From contig JBPYFK010000163.1 of NCBI GenBank assembly GCA_051984675.1, positions 1-64,000 on the forward strand: DNA of 64,000 nt, given 5' to 3'. Shown here in pieces: positions 50,537 through 60,002 of this stretch; position 1 is the stretch's first letter; every line of letters starts with the position of its first letter. The stretch is from JBPYFK01 sp051984675 (GTDB lineage: Bacteria > Actinomycetota > Actinomycetes > Mycobacteriales > Pseudonocardiaceae). The translations under genes were made by a program, and so were the position numbers. The notes under the pieces are model-generated. The model made no database searches, was not told the DNA's origin, and worked only from the letters and a program-made list of their open reading frames with translations.

Positions 50537-52423
50537 GTGGCTCGATTGATCGCGGCGCGGAACGCCGCAACGCCCCCCGAAGCCGGCACCGCGACGCCGG
50601 AAGCGAAGCGCATCGCGGCCGTTTCGTGCTGGTACAACGCCTGCGAGTTCCTGCGCGAGCAATGGATCTTCGCGGCGTTGCTCGGGCTGGTGTGCTGCGG
50701 TGATGTCCTCACCACGATGTCGCGCGGCGGCTCCGCGCTGATCGTGTTCAGCCAGACCGGGATGTCTGCGCTGGCGGTGTTGGCGTGGCGATACCCCGTG
50801 ATCTGCGCTCTCGCTGCCGCCGGCGCCATGAGCACGGCCACCTTCATGATGTGGCTCTGTGACGTAGTTCCGCATTCGTTGGGCGTCGCGTATGTCCTGC
50901 CCGCCGAAAACGCGGCAGCACTTCTGATCGTCTTCTATCTGTGCTGGAAAGCACCGCGTCGCAGAGCGATGGCCGCGACCTCCGTCCTGCTGCTGTCCTG
51001 CGTGCTGGTCGCCTTAGTACGGTCACGCATGGCAGTCGCCCATCTGCCTAGTGCAGGTCAGACATCGCTGACGAGATCGCTGGGCTTCGGCGCGCTCCAA
51101 CTGTTCCTTGCGGCTGGGACCGGCATGTACTTGCGGGGCCGGTTGGAAGGCGAGCCGGAAACTCGGGTGCAACGGCTCCTTCGCCGGCAATGGCCCGCGA
51201 TGGCAATGCTGGCGGTGCTGCTGTTCGGGGACTTCGTGAGTGTTGGCGGCAGCTTGGCGCGAAATCTGGATCGACCGCTGAGTTGCCTGGCAATGGCCAT
51301 CATCGCGGTCGTTGCTCCCGTCCGGTGGGCGCGGGCGGCGCAAGCCGGCGCCGGATGGCTCGCGGCCTCAGCGGTGCTGATGTCACTGCTGGGAGAGCAG
51401 CCCTACCACTTTGTGCTGCGCGGGATTCCGGTGACCGACATCGCGTCGGGCATGCTTCTCGTGGGCTATGCGACCCGATACGCGCAACCATCGGACGCGG
51501 CGCGAAGCACGACAGTTCTGGTGTGCTCGGCAGTGTTCGCGCTCCTCGTCATACCCGATCCAGTTCCGTTGTCCTTCCCGACACTGATCACATCGCTGAT
51601 GTTCGGCGGACTCCTGCTCATTGTGTCGATCGGGAGCGGCATGTACTTGCGCGCGCGGGACACGGAACGCGCGAAGTCCGTGCAGGCAGCGATCGAACGT
51701 GTCCAGCAGACCGAACGATTCGCGCTCGCCCGAGAACTGCACGACGTGGTCGCGCACCACATCAACGGGATCGTCGTCCAAGCGCAGGCCGCACAGGTGG
51801 TGGGCACGACGAATCCGCCGGCCGCGAGGCAGGCCCTGGGGCTCATCGCCTCCAGTGGGACGGACGCGCTCGCGGCGATGCGCAAGCTTGTGGGAACCAT
51901 GCGCGGTGTGTCCCAGCCTGGTGCTCAGCACATCAGCGAGCTTGCCAGCACCGATCTCGTCGCTGACCTTGAAGCCGTGGTCGCCCGCGTGAACCACCGA
52001 GCCACCAACGACGCGCGGCCATGGGTCGGCTTGACGGTCGACCTCGGCTGTGCAGTGCCGCAAGAGGTCGCTCGATCCGCACTGCGGCTGGTCCAGGAGT
52101 CCATCACGAATTCCCGAAAGCACGCGTCCGGCAGTACCGAAATCCAGGTGTCGGTGCGCAGAGTAGGCGGCGATCTTCACGTGCGCGTTCACGACGATGG
52201 CGTTGGAGCCAGACCTCGTACCAGCGGCTCCGGCGGCTACGGTCTGGTCGGCATGCGCGAGCGGGTCGAACTGCTCGGCGGGAGATTCGCGGCCGGTCCC
52301 GAAGAGGGCGTCGGCTGGCGAGTTGAAGCCTGGTTGCCGCTGGGTTCCGAGGCCAGCTCCAACGGGGCCAGCTCCAACGGGGTCAGCAGTAACAGGGCCA
52401 GCAGAAACGGAGAGCAGGCGTGA
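50537..52423 (+). CDS. histidine kinase, NarL/DesK-type (HPK7)
   Basis: About 628 residues from GTG 50537 (TACGGT six nt upstream, leaderless pattern; an in-frame GTG at 50504 is the alternative). Roughly ten membrane helices fill residues ~40-380. The dimerisation/phosphorylation helix follows (FALARELHDVVAHHINGIVV, His in ELHDV), then HATPase_c with VQESITNSRKHA (N box) and DDGVGARP / GGYGLVGMRERVELLGG (G boxes). The tail is a 15-bp tandem repeat encoding SSNGA units. The GTGA overlap with the response regulator shows coupling. The many helices suggest a membrane-borne stimulus. Confidence 0.85.
   Translation: MARLIAARNAATPPEAGTATPEAKRIAAVSCWYNACEFLREQWIFAALLGLVCCGDVLTTMSRGGSALIVFSQTGMSALAVLAWRYPVICALAAAGAMSTATFMMWLCDVVPHSLGVAYVLPAENAAALLIVFYLCWKAPRRRAMAATSVLLLSCVLVALVRSRMAVAHLPSAGQTSLTRSLGFGALQLFLAAGTGMYLRGRLEGEPETRVQRLLRRQWPAMAMLAVLLFGDFVSVGGSLARNLDRPLSCLAMAIIAVVAPVRWARAAQAGAGWLAASAVLMSLLGEQPYHFVLRGIPVTDIASGMLLVGYATRYAQPSDAARSTTVLVCSAVFALLVIPDPVPLSFPTLITSLMFGGLLLIVSIGSGMYLRARDTERAKSVQAAIERVQQTERFALARELHDVVAHHINGIVVQAQAAQVVGTTNPPAARQALGLIASSGTDALAAMRKLVGTMRGVSQPGAQHISELASTDLVADLEAVVARVNHRATNDARPWVGLTVDLGCAVPQEVARSALRLVQESITNSRKHASGSTEIQVSVRRVGGDLHVRVHDDGVGARPRTSGSGGYGLVGMRERVELLGGRFAAGPEEGVGWRVEAWLPLGSEASSNGASSNGVSSNRASRNGEQA
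52355..52414 (+). repeat. 15-bp tandem repeat at the 3' end of the histidine kinase gene
   Basis: Four units starting at 52355, 52370, 52385 and 52400. The first two differ at one base (AGCTCCAACGGGGCC and AGCTCCAACGGGGTC) and the last two are diverged. They encode a Ser/Asn/Gly tail just before the stop. Confidence 0.8.
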
Positions 52424-53079
52424 TCCGAGTGCTGATCGCCGATGACCAGGAGATGGTGCGCGCAGGATTCCGCATGATCTTGGAAGCCCAGGACGGCATC
52501 GACGTGATTGATGACGTGGCCAATGGTGTCGATGCGGTCCGTGTGGCCTGGGAGAAACGACCCGACGTCTGTCTGATGGACATCCGTATGCCGGGAATCG
52601 ACGGCCTGGAAGCGACGAAGAAGCTGGCCGGTCCACACGTGACGAATCCGACCAAGGTCGTCGTGGTGACCACCTTCGATCTGGACGAGTACGTCGAGGC
52701 GGCGCTGTGCAATGGCGCCAGCGGTTTCCTTCTCAAAGACGCTGGACCTGCTCTCCTCGTGGAGGCGATCCATGCCGCAGTGCGAGGTGATGCCCTGGTG
52801 TCCCCGCAGATTACGGTGCGTCTTCTCCAGCACTTCGCAGCAGCACATCGGGGTACGAGACCGGCGGCCACGGAACCGTTCGAGGCGTTGACCGAACGCG
52901 AAGTGGCCGTGGTGAAAGCCGTTGCCGATGGGCTGACCAACGGCGAGATCAGTGCGCAGCTGTTCATGTCGCTGTCCTCGGTGAAGAGCCACCTGGCGTC
53001 GGTCCAGGCGAAACTGAATGCGCGCAACCGGGTCGAGACCGCCGCGTGGGCGTGGCGCAGCGGGCTGATGGACGTTTGA
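52420..53079 (+). CDS. NarL/LuxR-type response regulator
   Basis: 219 residues from GTG 52420, overlapping the kinase stop by 4 bp. Receiver domain: acidic pair in IADDQEMV, phosphoacceptor Asp in VCLMDIRMPGIDGLE, Thr in VVTTFDLDEY, Lys in FLLKDAGP. LuxR-type helix-turn-helix: LTEREVAVVKAVADGLTNGE and LSSVKSHLASVQAKLNARNR. It is activated by the kinase upstream. The divergent ABC ATPase gene is a likely target. Confidence 0.92.
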   Translation: MIRVLIADDQEMVRAGFRMILEAQDGIDVIDDVANGVDAVRVAWEKRPDVCLMDIRMPGIDGLEATKKLAGPHVTNPTKVVVVTTFDLDEYVEAALCNGASGFLLKDAGPALLVEAIHAAVRGDALVSPQITVRLLQHFAAAHRGTRPAATEPFEALTEREVAVVKAVADGLTNGEISAQLFMSLSSVKSHLASVQAKLNARNRVETAAWAWRSGLMDV

Positions 53080-53125
53080 CTCCAACGTCGGAAGCGTTCC
53101 GAGTGCGTCAGGCAGAATGCGAGCC

Positions 53126-54460
53126 ATGACCATTGCGCTACGCCTGCACGCACCGGTCGTGCTGCCGTGTGATCCGACGTGTTCGGTGCTCCGGGATGCC
53201 GTGGTGGACATCGATGAGTCCGGTCGGATCTCGCACTGTGGTCCGCTGGTGTCGGCCCCGGCCCTTCCCGAGGGGGCGCGTCGTCAGGACTACCCCGGAA
53301 TCCTGCTGCCTGGCCTGGTCAACGCGCATGCGCACAGCCCGATGACGGTGCTTCGCGGGATGGGTGGTGGCCTTCCCTTGCTGCGGTGGTTGACCGAGGT
53401 GATCTGGCCAGCCGAGGGGCGCCTGCGCTATTCCGACGTGCGCACGGGCATGGAGCTGGGCTGCGTGGAAATGCTGCGCGCCGGCGTGACGACCAGCGCG
53501 GAGATGTACTTCCCTGCCGAGGCTGTGGTCGAGGGAGTGCTCGCGGTCGGATCGCGAGTGGTGCTGACCCCAGGAGTGATCGTCGCGCCGGAGCTGAACA
53601 GCAAGCTGGGTACCTGGCAGCAGATGATCGAGGCGATCAGCCGGTGGATCGACGCGGATGGCATCCGGTTCGGGCCGGCGGAACGCGTCGAACTGGGTTA
53701 CGGACCGCATTCGGCCTACACGCTTCCCACCGAGGCGTTGCAGGTGATCGGCGAGTCCGCGCAGCAACGCGGTGCGCTTGTGCAGATTCACGTCGCGGAG
53801 TCCGAGCATGAGGATGTCGAACTCCGTGAGCAGCACGGATCAGTTCCGCTGATGCTGGCAAAGCTCGGGGTACTGGACGGCCGGGTGTTGGCGGCGCACG
53901 CGGTGCACCTTTCCGACGAGGACATCGAGGTGTTCGAGCGGCACGGTGTCGGGGTGGCGCACTGCCCGGGTTCCAACGCGAAGCTGGCCTCGGGAACGGC
54001 GAGACTGGTCGACATCCTGGCCGCCGGTGTTGCGGTGGGCCTGGGTACCGACGGGCCGTCGAGTAACGACGATCTGGACCTGTGGGAAGAAGTCCAGTTG
54101 GCCGGCCTACTCGCACGTCTGTCTACAAAGGACGCTACGGCGTTCCCGGCGAGCGCGGCCTTGCTGGCGGCGACCCGCAACGGCGCAGCCGCGATGCGGC
54201 GCGAAGACATCGGCGCGTTGGAGTCTGGGCGCTGGGCCGACGTGATCCATTTGGATGTCGACAACCCGGCGTTCGCCACGGGCCTGGACGCACCCGACGA
54301 CCAGGTGCTGGCCAACGTCGTGTGGGCTGCCGGCTCGCGGTGTGTCCGCGACGTGTGGGTGGCCGGAGAACAGGTCCTTCAGGATCGCGAGCCGACCCGG
54401 GTAGACCGTCGTGAGGTGCAGTCCGCAGCTCATTCCGCCGCCGTGCACGTGCGGTCGTGA
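53126..54460 (+). CDS. amidohydrolase, chlorohydrolase/deaminase (TrzN/MtaD-like) family
   Basis: 444 residues from ATG 53126 (an ATG at 53117 is possible). Metal motif LVNAHAHSPMTVLRGMG (HxH), then HVAESEHEDVEL, AHAVHLSDEDIEV and VGLGTDGPSSNDDLDLWEE (metal Asp), as in MTA/SAH deaminases, guanine deaminase and TrzN. C-terminal composite beta domain with ADVIHLDVDNPAF. It hydrolyses amino or chloro groups on purine- or triazine-like rings; substrate unknown. Follows the response regulator by 46 bp but is probably separate. Confidence 0.85.
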   Translation: MTIALRLHAPVVLPCDPTCSVLRDAVVDIDESGRISHCGPLVSAPALPEGARRQDYPGILLPGLVNAHAHSPMTVLRGMGGGLPLLRWLTEVIWPAEGRLRYSDVRTGMELGCVEMLRAGVTTSAEMYFPAEAVVEGVLAVGSRVVLTPGVIVAPELNSKLGTWQQMIEAISRWIDADGIRFGPAERVELGYGPHSAYTLPTEALQVIGESAQQRGALVQIHVAESEHEDVELREQHGSVPLMLAKLGVLDGRVLAAHAVHLSDEDIEVFERHGVGVAHCPGSNAKLASGTARLVDILAAGVAVGLGTDGPSSNDDLDLWEEVQLAGLLARLSTKDATAFPASAALLAATRNGAAAMRREDIGALESGRWADVIHLDVDNPAFATGLDAPDDQVLANVVWAAGSRCVRDVWVAGEQVLQDREPTRVDRREVQSAAHSAAVHVRS

Positions 54461-54462
54461 CA

Positions 54463-54481
54463 CACCGCGCGGTATGCGGTG
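54463..54481. terminator. weak hairpin between convergent genes
   Basis: CACCGC (54463-54468) / GCGGTG (54476-54481), 6-bp stem with a 7-nt loop directly after the amidohydrolase stop. It is short but the only symmetric element in the 41-bp gap before the SDR gene. Confidence 0.35.
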
Positions 54482-54501
54482 CACACGCCCGCCCCGCTCG
54501 A

Positions 54502-55188
54502 TTAGGCGTTCGGGCGAATCACGACCTCGGTGAGGTGCGCGTCCGAAGGCGCGCGAACAGCGGAGAGGACCGTTTCCGCGACCGATTCCGCGCGTAGATA
54601 ACGCTCGGGTTCGAAGGCACCCCCTTCGGCTGCGCGCACGCCACGCTGCATGTCGGTACCTGTGCGCCCGGGGAACACCGACGTGACACGGATTCCACTG
54701 GAGGCTTCCTCCGCGCGAAGCACGTCCGCGTACGCGCGCAGCGCGAACTTGCTCGCCGCGTACGAGCCCCAGTTCGGCCTCGCGGAGAGCCCGGCACCGG
54801 AGTTGATCAACACGACGTGCCCTTCGGCCGCGCGCAGCGCGGGCAAGAGAAGTCGGGTCAGCTCGGCCACGGCGACCACGTTGAGTTCGAACGTCCGTTG
54901 CCACGCATCGGCCCGCGTTTCCGAGACCGGGCCAAGCTCGACCATCCCAGCGCTGTGCACGAGGATGTCCAGCCGGTCGATGCCGGACACGGCTCGGGCG
55001 AGTTCCTCGTAGTCCGTCACGTCGGCCGTCCAGGGCCGGGAACCGGGCAACTCGCCGGTCAGTGTTTGCAGGGCCGCGCTGTCGCGACCGCCGAGCAGCA
55101 CGTCATGCGTGTCCGAAAGCGAGCGGGCAATGGCCGCTCCGATGCCTCGCGAAGCACCGGTGACCAGCGCGGTCGGTCGAGAAGCCAT
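54502..55188 (-). CDS. short-chain dehydrogenase/reductase
   Basis: 228 residues from ATG 55188, with TATCGT six nt upstream and no ribosome-binding site (leaderless pattern). NAD(P) loop VTGASRGIGAAIARSL, HSAG (NAG position), Ser in VLINSGAGLS, Tyr/Lys in YAASKFALRAYADVLR. It is a single-domain SDR, shorter than average (~250). Substrate is not predictable. Confidence 0.87.
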   Translation of the reverse strand: MASRPTALVTGASRGIGAAIARSLSDTHDVLLGGRDSAALQTLTGELPGSRPWTADVTDYEELARAVSGIDRLDILVHSAGMVELGPVSETRADAWQRTFELNVVAVAELTRLLLPALRAAEGHVVLINSGAGLSARPNWGSYAASKFALRAYADVLRAEEASSGIRVTSVFPGRTGTDMQRGVRAAEGGAFEPERYLRAESVAETVLSAVRAPSDAHLTEVVIRPNA

Positions 55189-55246
55189 AGATCGACGATA
55201 TCCGCGTGGGAGCATTGGCGGACAACCGCCCCGGGCGGCGACGGAG

Positions 55247-56464
55247 TCAGAACTCTTCGCCGACCGCAACCGCTTCCGCGGGGACCTCGTGGCTATCCGG
55301 CGCACGGCGGGCGCTGAGCAGGAGTGCCGAGATCACGCACAACACCGCACCCACGGCGAACGGCGCCCGTGGCGATCCCAGCCACTCCGCGACATAGCTG
55401 ACGAGGGTGGCCGCAGCGGCTCCGCCGAGCCAGCGGCAGAAGTTGTATCCGGCGCTGGCGACCGGCCGGGGAACGGGGCTGACGCTCATCGCGGTTCCGG
55501 TGAACAGCGTGTTCAGCACCCCGGAGGCGACGCCGCTGAGGATGACGGCCACCACGACGAGGGGCTTGGAGCCGAGGGCGGCGAGGATTAGGACGGCTGC
55601 GTAGAACAAGACCGCGAGCGTCGTGCCACCGCGTTCGCCGAACCGCGCGGCGATCCGGGGCGCCAGGAACACGCCGGCCAGCGCGACACAGACACCCCAT
55701 CCGAAGAACACGCCACCGACCGCCAACGCACCGAACTGGAGGACGAACGGCGACCACGCCAGCACCACGAAGAACGCCGCCGTGTAGAAGGCCGAGCCCA
55801 GCGAGGTGCGGAGCAGGCCGCTGTGCCGCAGGGCGCGTAGCGGGTCGAGCACGCCGATCGGTTCACGGGGGCCCGCTCCCGCGTCGCTGGGGAGGAAGAC
55901 GCTGGAGGCGATCAGCGCGATACCCATCAAGAGGCACGTTCCGGCGAAAGGGCCGCGCCAGGAGATGCTGCCAAGCGCTGCGCCGAGCAGCGGGCCGGTG
56001 GCCAGGCCGATGCCCAACGCGGCCTCGTAGAGCAGGATCGCGGCCTGCTGGCCGCCGCTGGCAGCGCCGACGATCACGGACAGTGCGGTGGCGATGAAGA
56101 ACGCGTTACCCAGGCCCCAGATCGCGCGCAGCCCGACGAGAGTCCCGATCGATCCGGCCAGTGAGCACGCGAGGGTGGCCAGCACGATCAGGACCAGCCC
56201 GATCACCAGCGTGCGCTTCGGTCCGAACTTGGCGGCGCAGTAGCCGGTGATCAGCATGGCGACCACCTGCACGCCCAGGTACGACGAGAAGAGCAGGGTG
56301 ACCTGGTTGGCGCCGGCGTGCAGCGCCTGTGCGATCGACAGCATGATCGGGTCGACCAGGCCGATCCCCATAAAGGCGATGACCGCGGCGAACGCCGTGA
56401 TCCACACCGCCTTGGGCTGGCCCTTGAACACGTCCAGCAGCCGGGTGTCCTGCGAACCGCTCAT
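55247..56464 (-). CDS. MFS transporter
   Basis: 405 residues with about 12 membrane helices. A loop 2-3 motif variant (AKFGPKRTLVIGLV), WGLGNAFFIATALSVIVGAA in helix 4-5 and a GPLLGAALGSISWRGPF motif (antiporter-type motif C) place it among drug:H+ antiporters of the DHA1/DHA2 type. Start ATG 56464 follows AGAGGCAG. It lies between an SDR and a divergent HAD gene; no regulator is adjacent. Confidence 0.88.
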   Translation of the reverse strand: MSGSQDTRLLDVFKGQPKAVWITAFAAVIAFMGIGLVDPIMLSIAQALHAGANQVTLLFSSYLGVQVVAMLITGYCAAKFGPKRTLVIGLVLIVLATLACSLAGSIGTLVGLRAIWGLGNAFFIATALSVIVGAASGGQQAAILLYEAALGIGLATGPLLGAALGSISWRGPFAGTCLLMGIALIASSVFLPSDAGAGPREPIGVLDPLRALRHSGLLRTSLGSAFYTAAFFVVLAWSPFVLQFGALAVGGVFFGWGVCVALAGVFLAPRIAARFGERGGTTLAVLFYAAVLILAALGSKPLVVVAVILSGVASGVLNTLFTGTAMSVSPVPRPVASAGYNFCRWLGGAAAATLVSYVAEWLGSPRAPFAVGAVLCVISALLLSARRAPDSHEVPAEAVAVGEEF

Positions 56465-56582
56465 TGCTACCGCTGCCTCTCGTCACTCACACCAGAAGAG
56501 CTTCGTTAGCCATGCTAATTAAACCCCCCGGTGTCTTCCAGTGAAGATGAGGAGATTCACGTCGGCGACTACGATCGACCCC

Positions 56583-57251
56583 GTGCGACTTCGTGCGGTG
56601 ATCTTCGATCTGGATGGTGTCCTGGTCGACTCCGAACAGCTGTGGGACCAGATCCGCCGCGACGTCGTCGCGGAGCACGGCGGGCAGTGGGCAGCGGGCG
56701 CTACCGAAGCGATGCTGGGCATGAGCACGCCCGAGTGGTCCGACTACCTGGTACGACAGCTGGGCGCACGCCTAACGCCGGACCAGGCCGCCGCCTCCGT
56801 GATCGAGCGGATGGCGCAGTGCTACGCGCAAGCACCTCCCCTCCTCCCGCACGCCACGGACACCGTCCGGGAGGTTGCCGCAACGTTCCCGGTCGCCATC
56901 GCCAGTTCCGCACCACCGCAGATCCTGCGAGCGTTCCTCCAGGTCACCAAACTCGACAGCAGCGTGTCCCATACCGTTTCCAGCGAGGAGGTCGGCGCCG
57001 GCAAACCCGCGCCGGACGTCTACCTGGAGGCGGCCCAGCGTCTCGCGGTCCCCGCCACCGCATGCGCGGCGATCGAGGACTCCAGCAACGGACTACGCGC
57101 GGCGGCGGCCGCGGGAACGACCGTTCTGGCACTGCCGAACGCCCACTTCCCGCCGGCCGACGACGCCCTCGCCCACGCGCACCGCGTGCTCAGCACTCTC
57201 GTCGAGCTCCCCGCCACTCTCCAAGAACTCGACGAGGCGCTGAGCCGGTGA
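56583..57251 (+). CDS. HAD phosphatase, beta-phosphoglucomutase-like
   Basis: 222 residues from GTG 56583, preceded by TACGAT seven nt upstream and no ribosome-binding site (leaderless pattern). Motif I VIFDLDGVLVDSEQLW, motif II IASSAPP, Lys in SSEEVGAGKPAPDVYL, motif IV AIEDSSNGLRAAAAAG, with an alpha-helical C1 cap. Members act on sugar phosphates or phosphoglycolate. It ends three bp from the convergent hypothetical gene. Confidence 0.87.
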   Translation: MRLRAVIFDLDGVLVDSEQLWDQIRRDVVAEHGGQWAAGATEAMLGMSTPEWSDYLVRQLGARLTPDQAAASVIERMAQCYAQAPPLLPHATDTVREVAATFPVAIASSAPPQILRAFLQVTKLDSSVSHTVSSEEVGAGKPAPDVYLEAAQRLAVPATACAAIEDSSNGLRAAAAAGTTVLALPNAHFPPADDALAHAHRVLSTLVELPATLQELDEALSR

Positions 57252-57254
57252 GGT

Positions 57255-59198
57255 CTACACGCCCTGCAACGTGCCCTGCACCTGGTGCAATGACCGGCGA
57301 GCCGCCTTCGTGACCTTGGTGTCAGGGTGGTGCGCGGCGATCGCTTCGAGCAACGGCCTGGCACGCGAGTGCTTCGTGTGCGGGATCTCTTCGATCATGG
57401 CGAGCTGCTTCGGCGTGGTCTGCTCCTGGAACTGCGCCAGGAACACCTCGACGTCAGCACTCAGCGCCACCGCCAGGCTGTCCATCGCAAGCAACAACTC
57501 GTCGCCAGCAACGGCCACCGGCTCGTCGGTCGTTGGGCGGGCCGACAGCCACATGCGCGCGGCCGCGCCGGCAACCGGATCGTCGCGCAAGCCCTGCACG
57601 ACCTCCACACCGTCCTCATCGGTGTGTTCCAGCATCCACAGCGCGGTCAGCCGCACCAGCGGATCGTCCACGCGCCGCAACAGTGTCGCCAACTCGGCGC
57701 TCGCCTGCCGAGTGCCACGCTCGTCAATCCACCGGGTGAGCAGCTCGTCGGACACGTCCGGCGGACTGTCGGGAAGGGACAGGGCGACCACTTCGGCAGG
57801 CTGCTCGGCCATCTCCTCCACTGTGGGAGCGAACATCCCAGCGGAGAGCAACACCTTCCGCGCGCCCCAAACGCCCAACGGCATCAGCTCGACAACGGTG
57901 TGGTCCGCGGGCACTCCTTCCGGCACTGACGAATCGATCAGCTCCACGGTGTCGGCATCGGTCGCTTCGAACGTCCGAATGGCCCCCATCGTGTCCCACC
58001 TGTCGAGCAGATGGTCCACCACACGTCCCACAGCGGCGCGCAGCGCGCGGATGAACTCGGGGGCCGGTTCCTCCGACTCCTCCGCCTCCGTGACGATATC
58101 GGCGGCCACCGTGTCCACCAGGAGTTCCCGCGGAACCTCCTCGGTGGTGGAGTAGAGCATGCCTAGAAGGCTTGGCATCGAGTCGGGAAACTCCTCCATC
58201 ACCAGCTCCGCGACCTCCAGCTCGGCCTCCTCTGGCGCCTCACCCAGCAGCTCGGCGAATTCGACAACCTCCGGTCCGAGATCGAGCAGCCCGTTCCAGA
58301 GACCCTCCCAGAGCTCCTGCGGATCGTCGAACGTGGCAGAGTCTTCGGGCGGGACGGTCAAGTGGTCGCCTTCGGCACCGACGTCGACCAGCTCGGCTTC
58401 CAGCACCCACTCGAGCCAGAAGTCCCCTTCGGCACGTCCCCTGGAGGGCTCCCAACCCAGCAGCGTCACGAGTTCCTCGACGTGTGCGTCCGTCAGCCAG
58501 CCTTCTTCGGTCAGCTGCTGGCCCGGACCGATCCAGTCCCGGAACTGACGCATCCGCCCCACGATCGGTGCGAGCTCGGCCTCAGCTGGGATGGCGCCGT
58601 CGTCGGGCACGTCCATCGGGGGCAACCAATGCGCCGGGGCCTCATCGGGGGCGGCTTCCGCACCGTCCACCAGCGGTGGAGCACCCTCCTCGTCCAGGAC
58701 GATCTCTCCACTGTCGACCGCTTCGATGAACTTCGCGACCGCATCTTCGTTCTCGACATCCACGCCGTGCTCCAGCATGGTCAGACCCCAGAACTTGACC
58801 GGTCCGAACTCCTGTGGGTCGGCCATGGCGGCCTGGTGCCGGTCGGCCAGATCGTCAACGGTCTTGTGGAGCTCCGGCAGCGTGCAGCCACCAGCCAGCA
58901 GCAGCTCCTCGTCATGCAGGAAATCCAGGAAGGAATGCAGGAACTCCGGCAGTTCCGGGGAGTTCTCCATGGGCACGACCCGCTGCGGGAACACCTCGAC
59001 CAGCAGGCGCTCAAGGTCCACAGTGGACCATTTGGCGAGCAGTCCGTCCACCGTCAGCTTCTGGTCGAGCACCGTGTGCAGCAGGTCCACGGCCGGCTCA
59101 ACGCCCCGCCCGTCACACCAACGCTGGTAATGCTCGGACAGCGCTTCCCTGGTGGAGAAGTATTCGGTGACCTCGCCGTGGAGGAAGACGGTTCGCAT
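57255..59198 (-). CDS. large acidic helical protein, hypothetical
   Basis: 647 residues, soluble and very acidic (~20% Asp+Glu), without cysteine clusters, signal peptide or membrane spans. The N-terminal ~160 residues are helical (AVDLLHTVLDQKLTVDGLLA; LPEFLHSFLDFLHDEELLLA). The middle is Glu-rich, and the C-terminal ~200 residues look like HEAT-type helical repeats (LATLLRRVDDPLVRLTALWM; RPLLEAIAAHHPDTKVTKAA). No catalytic motif is visible. Conserved-looking proteins of this kind occur in actinobacteria without assigned role. Possibly a scaffold. Confidence 0.65.
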   Translation of the reverse strand: MRTVFLHGEVTEYFSTREALSEHYQRWCDGRGVEPAVDLLHTVLDQKLTVDGLLAKWSTVDLERLLVEVFPQRVVPMENSPELPEFLHSFLDFLHDEELLLAGGCTLPELHKTVDDLADRHQAAMADPQEFGPVKFWGLTMLEHGVDVENEDAVAKFIEAVDSGEIVLDEEGAPPLVDGAEAAPDEAPAHWLPPMDVPDDGAIPAEAELAPIVGRMRQFRDWIGPGQQLTEEGWLTDAHVEELVTLLGWEPSRGRAEGDFWLEWVLEAELVDVGAEGDHLTVPPEDSATFDDPQELWEGLWNGLLDLGPEVVEFAELLGEAPEEAELEVAELVMEEFPDSMPSLLGMLYSTTEEVPRELLVDTVAADIVTEAEESEEPAPEFIRALRAAVGRVVDHLLDRWDTMGAIRTFEATDADTVELIDSSVPEGVPADHTVVELMPLGVWGARKVLLSAGMFAPTVEEMAEQPAEVVALSLPDSPPDVSDELLTRWIDERGTRQASAELATLLRRVDDPLVRLTALWMLEHTDEDGVEVVQGLRDDPVAGAAARMWLSARPTTDEPVAVAGDELLLAMDSLAVALSADVEVFLAQFQEQTTPKQLAMIEEIPHTKHSRARPLLEAIAAHHPDTKVTKAARRSLHQVQGTLQGV

Positions 59199-59441
59199 GG
59201 TGGCGGCCTTTCTGGCGTCGAAACGTGGCGGACGACCGGGAGGCTGTCCAAACCGGACGAGCCCAAGCGTAAGAACAAGCCGTGCCCCAACCCGGCAACC
59301 ACGCTCGTTCCGTGCGCGTGTCAGGCAAGCGACCGGCCACCTCTTGTGCTAGCTCGGTGGGCCTAAGGTACCGCTCACTGCTGTGCCACGATCTGGCGCG
59401 CCTGAAACGTCATGTGGTCGAAGCCATGTGGGCCGCCGAAC

Positions 59442-60002
59442 TCAGCGTATGCGCTGGTAGCGAAGGTAGACGACCCGGGAGCTCAGGGTCCGGGACTCGG
59501 TCAGCCGCAGGTCGAGGGGTTCGGTGAGCGGCGGGAAGTACGGAGTGCCGTTGCCGAGGATGACCGGGTAGACGAATTGGCGGTACTCGTCGATCAAGTC
59601 CTCGGCGATGGCGTCCGCGGCCAGGCCCGCCCCGCCGATGGACACCACGCCCTCCCCTGGCTGGTCGCGGAGCCGACCGACCTCGGTGGCGATGTCGTCC
59701 GTGGCCAGGCGCGCGTTGCCCTCCACGGAATTCAGCGTGCGAGAGAACACCACCTTCGGGATCGGCCGCCAGATCCGAGCGAACTCCAACTCCGCCTCGC
59801 CGGACATGGTCTGCTCGGCGGTCTCCCAGACCAGCATTGCCTGGTAGAGGCCGCGTCCGCACAGGTGTGCGGCGATGTGACGGGTCTGCTCGACGTGGAA
59901 GCCGAACTGCTCCGCGTCAGGGGCGCTCCAGCCGATGTCGTCACCCGGACCTGCGATGTAACCGTCCAGCGACACGCTCATCGAATAGATCACCGGCAGC
60001 AT
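59442..60002 (-). CDS. dihydrofolate reductase / RibD C-terminal family protein
   Basis: 186 residues from ATG 60002, with GAGGAG six nt upstream; a frame to 60068 is less likely. Hallmarks: IYSMSVSLDGYIAGPGDDIGW at the start (split: SMSVSLDGYIAGPGDDIGW), KVVFSRTLNSVEGNARLA, VSIGGAGLAADAIAEDLIDE and PVILGNGTPYFPPLTEPLDL. The family binds NADPH, but most members outside riboflavin and folate synthesis have no known substrate. Stand-alone gene. Confidence 0.82.
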   Translation of the reverse strand: MLPVIYSMSVSLDGYIAGPGDDIGWSAPDAEQFGFHVEQTRHIAAHLCGRGLYQAMLVWETAEQTMSGEAELEFARIWRPIPKVVFSRTLNSVEGNARLATDDIATEVGRLRDQPGEGVVSIGGAGLAADAIAEDLIDEYRQFVYPVILGNGTPYFPPLTEPLDLRLTESRTLSSRVVYLRYQRIR

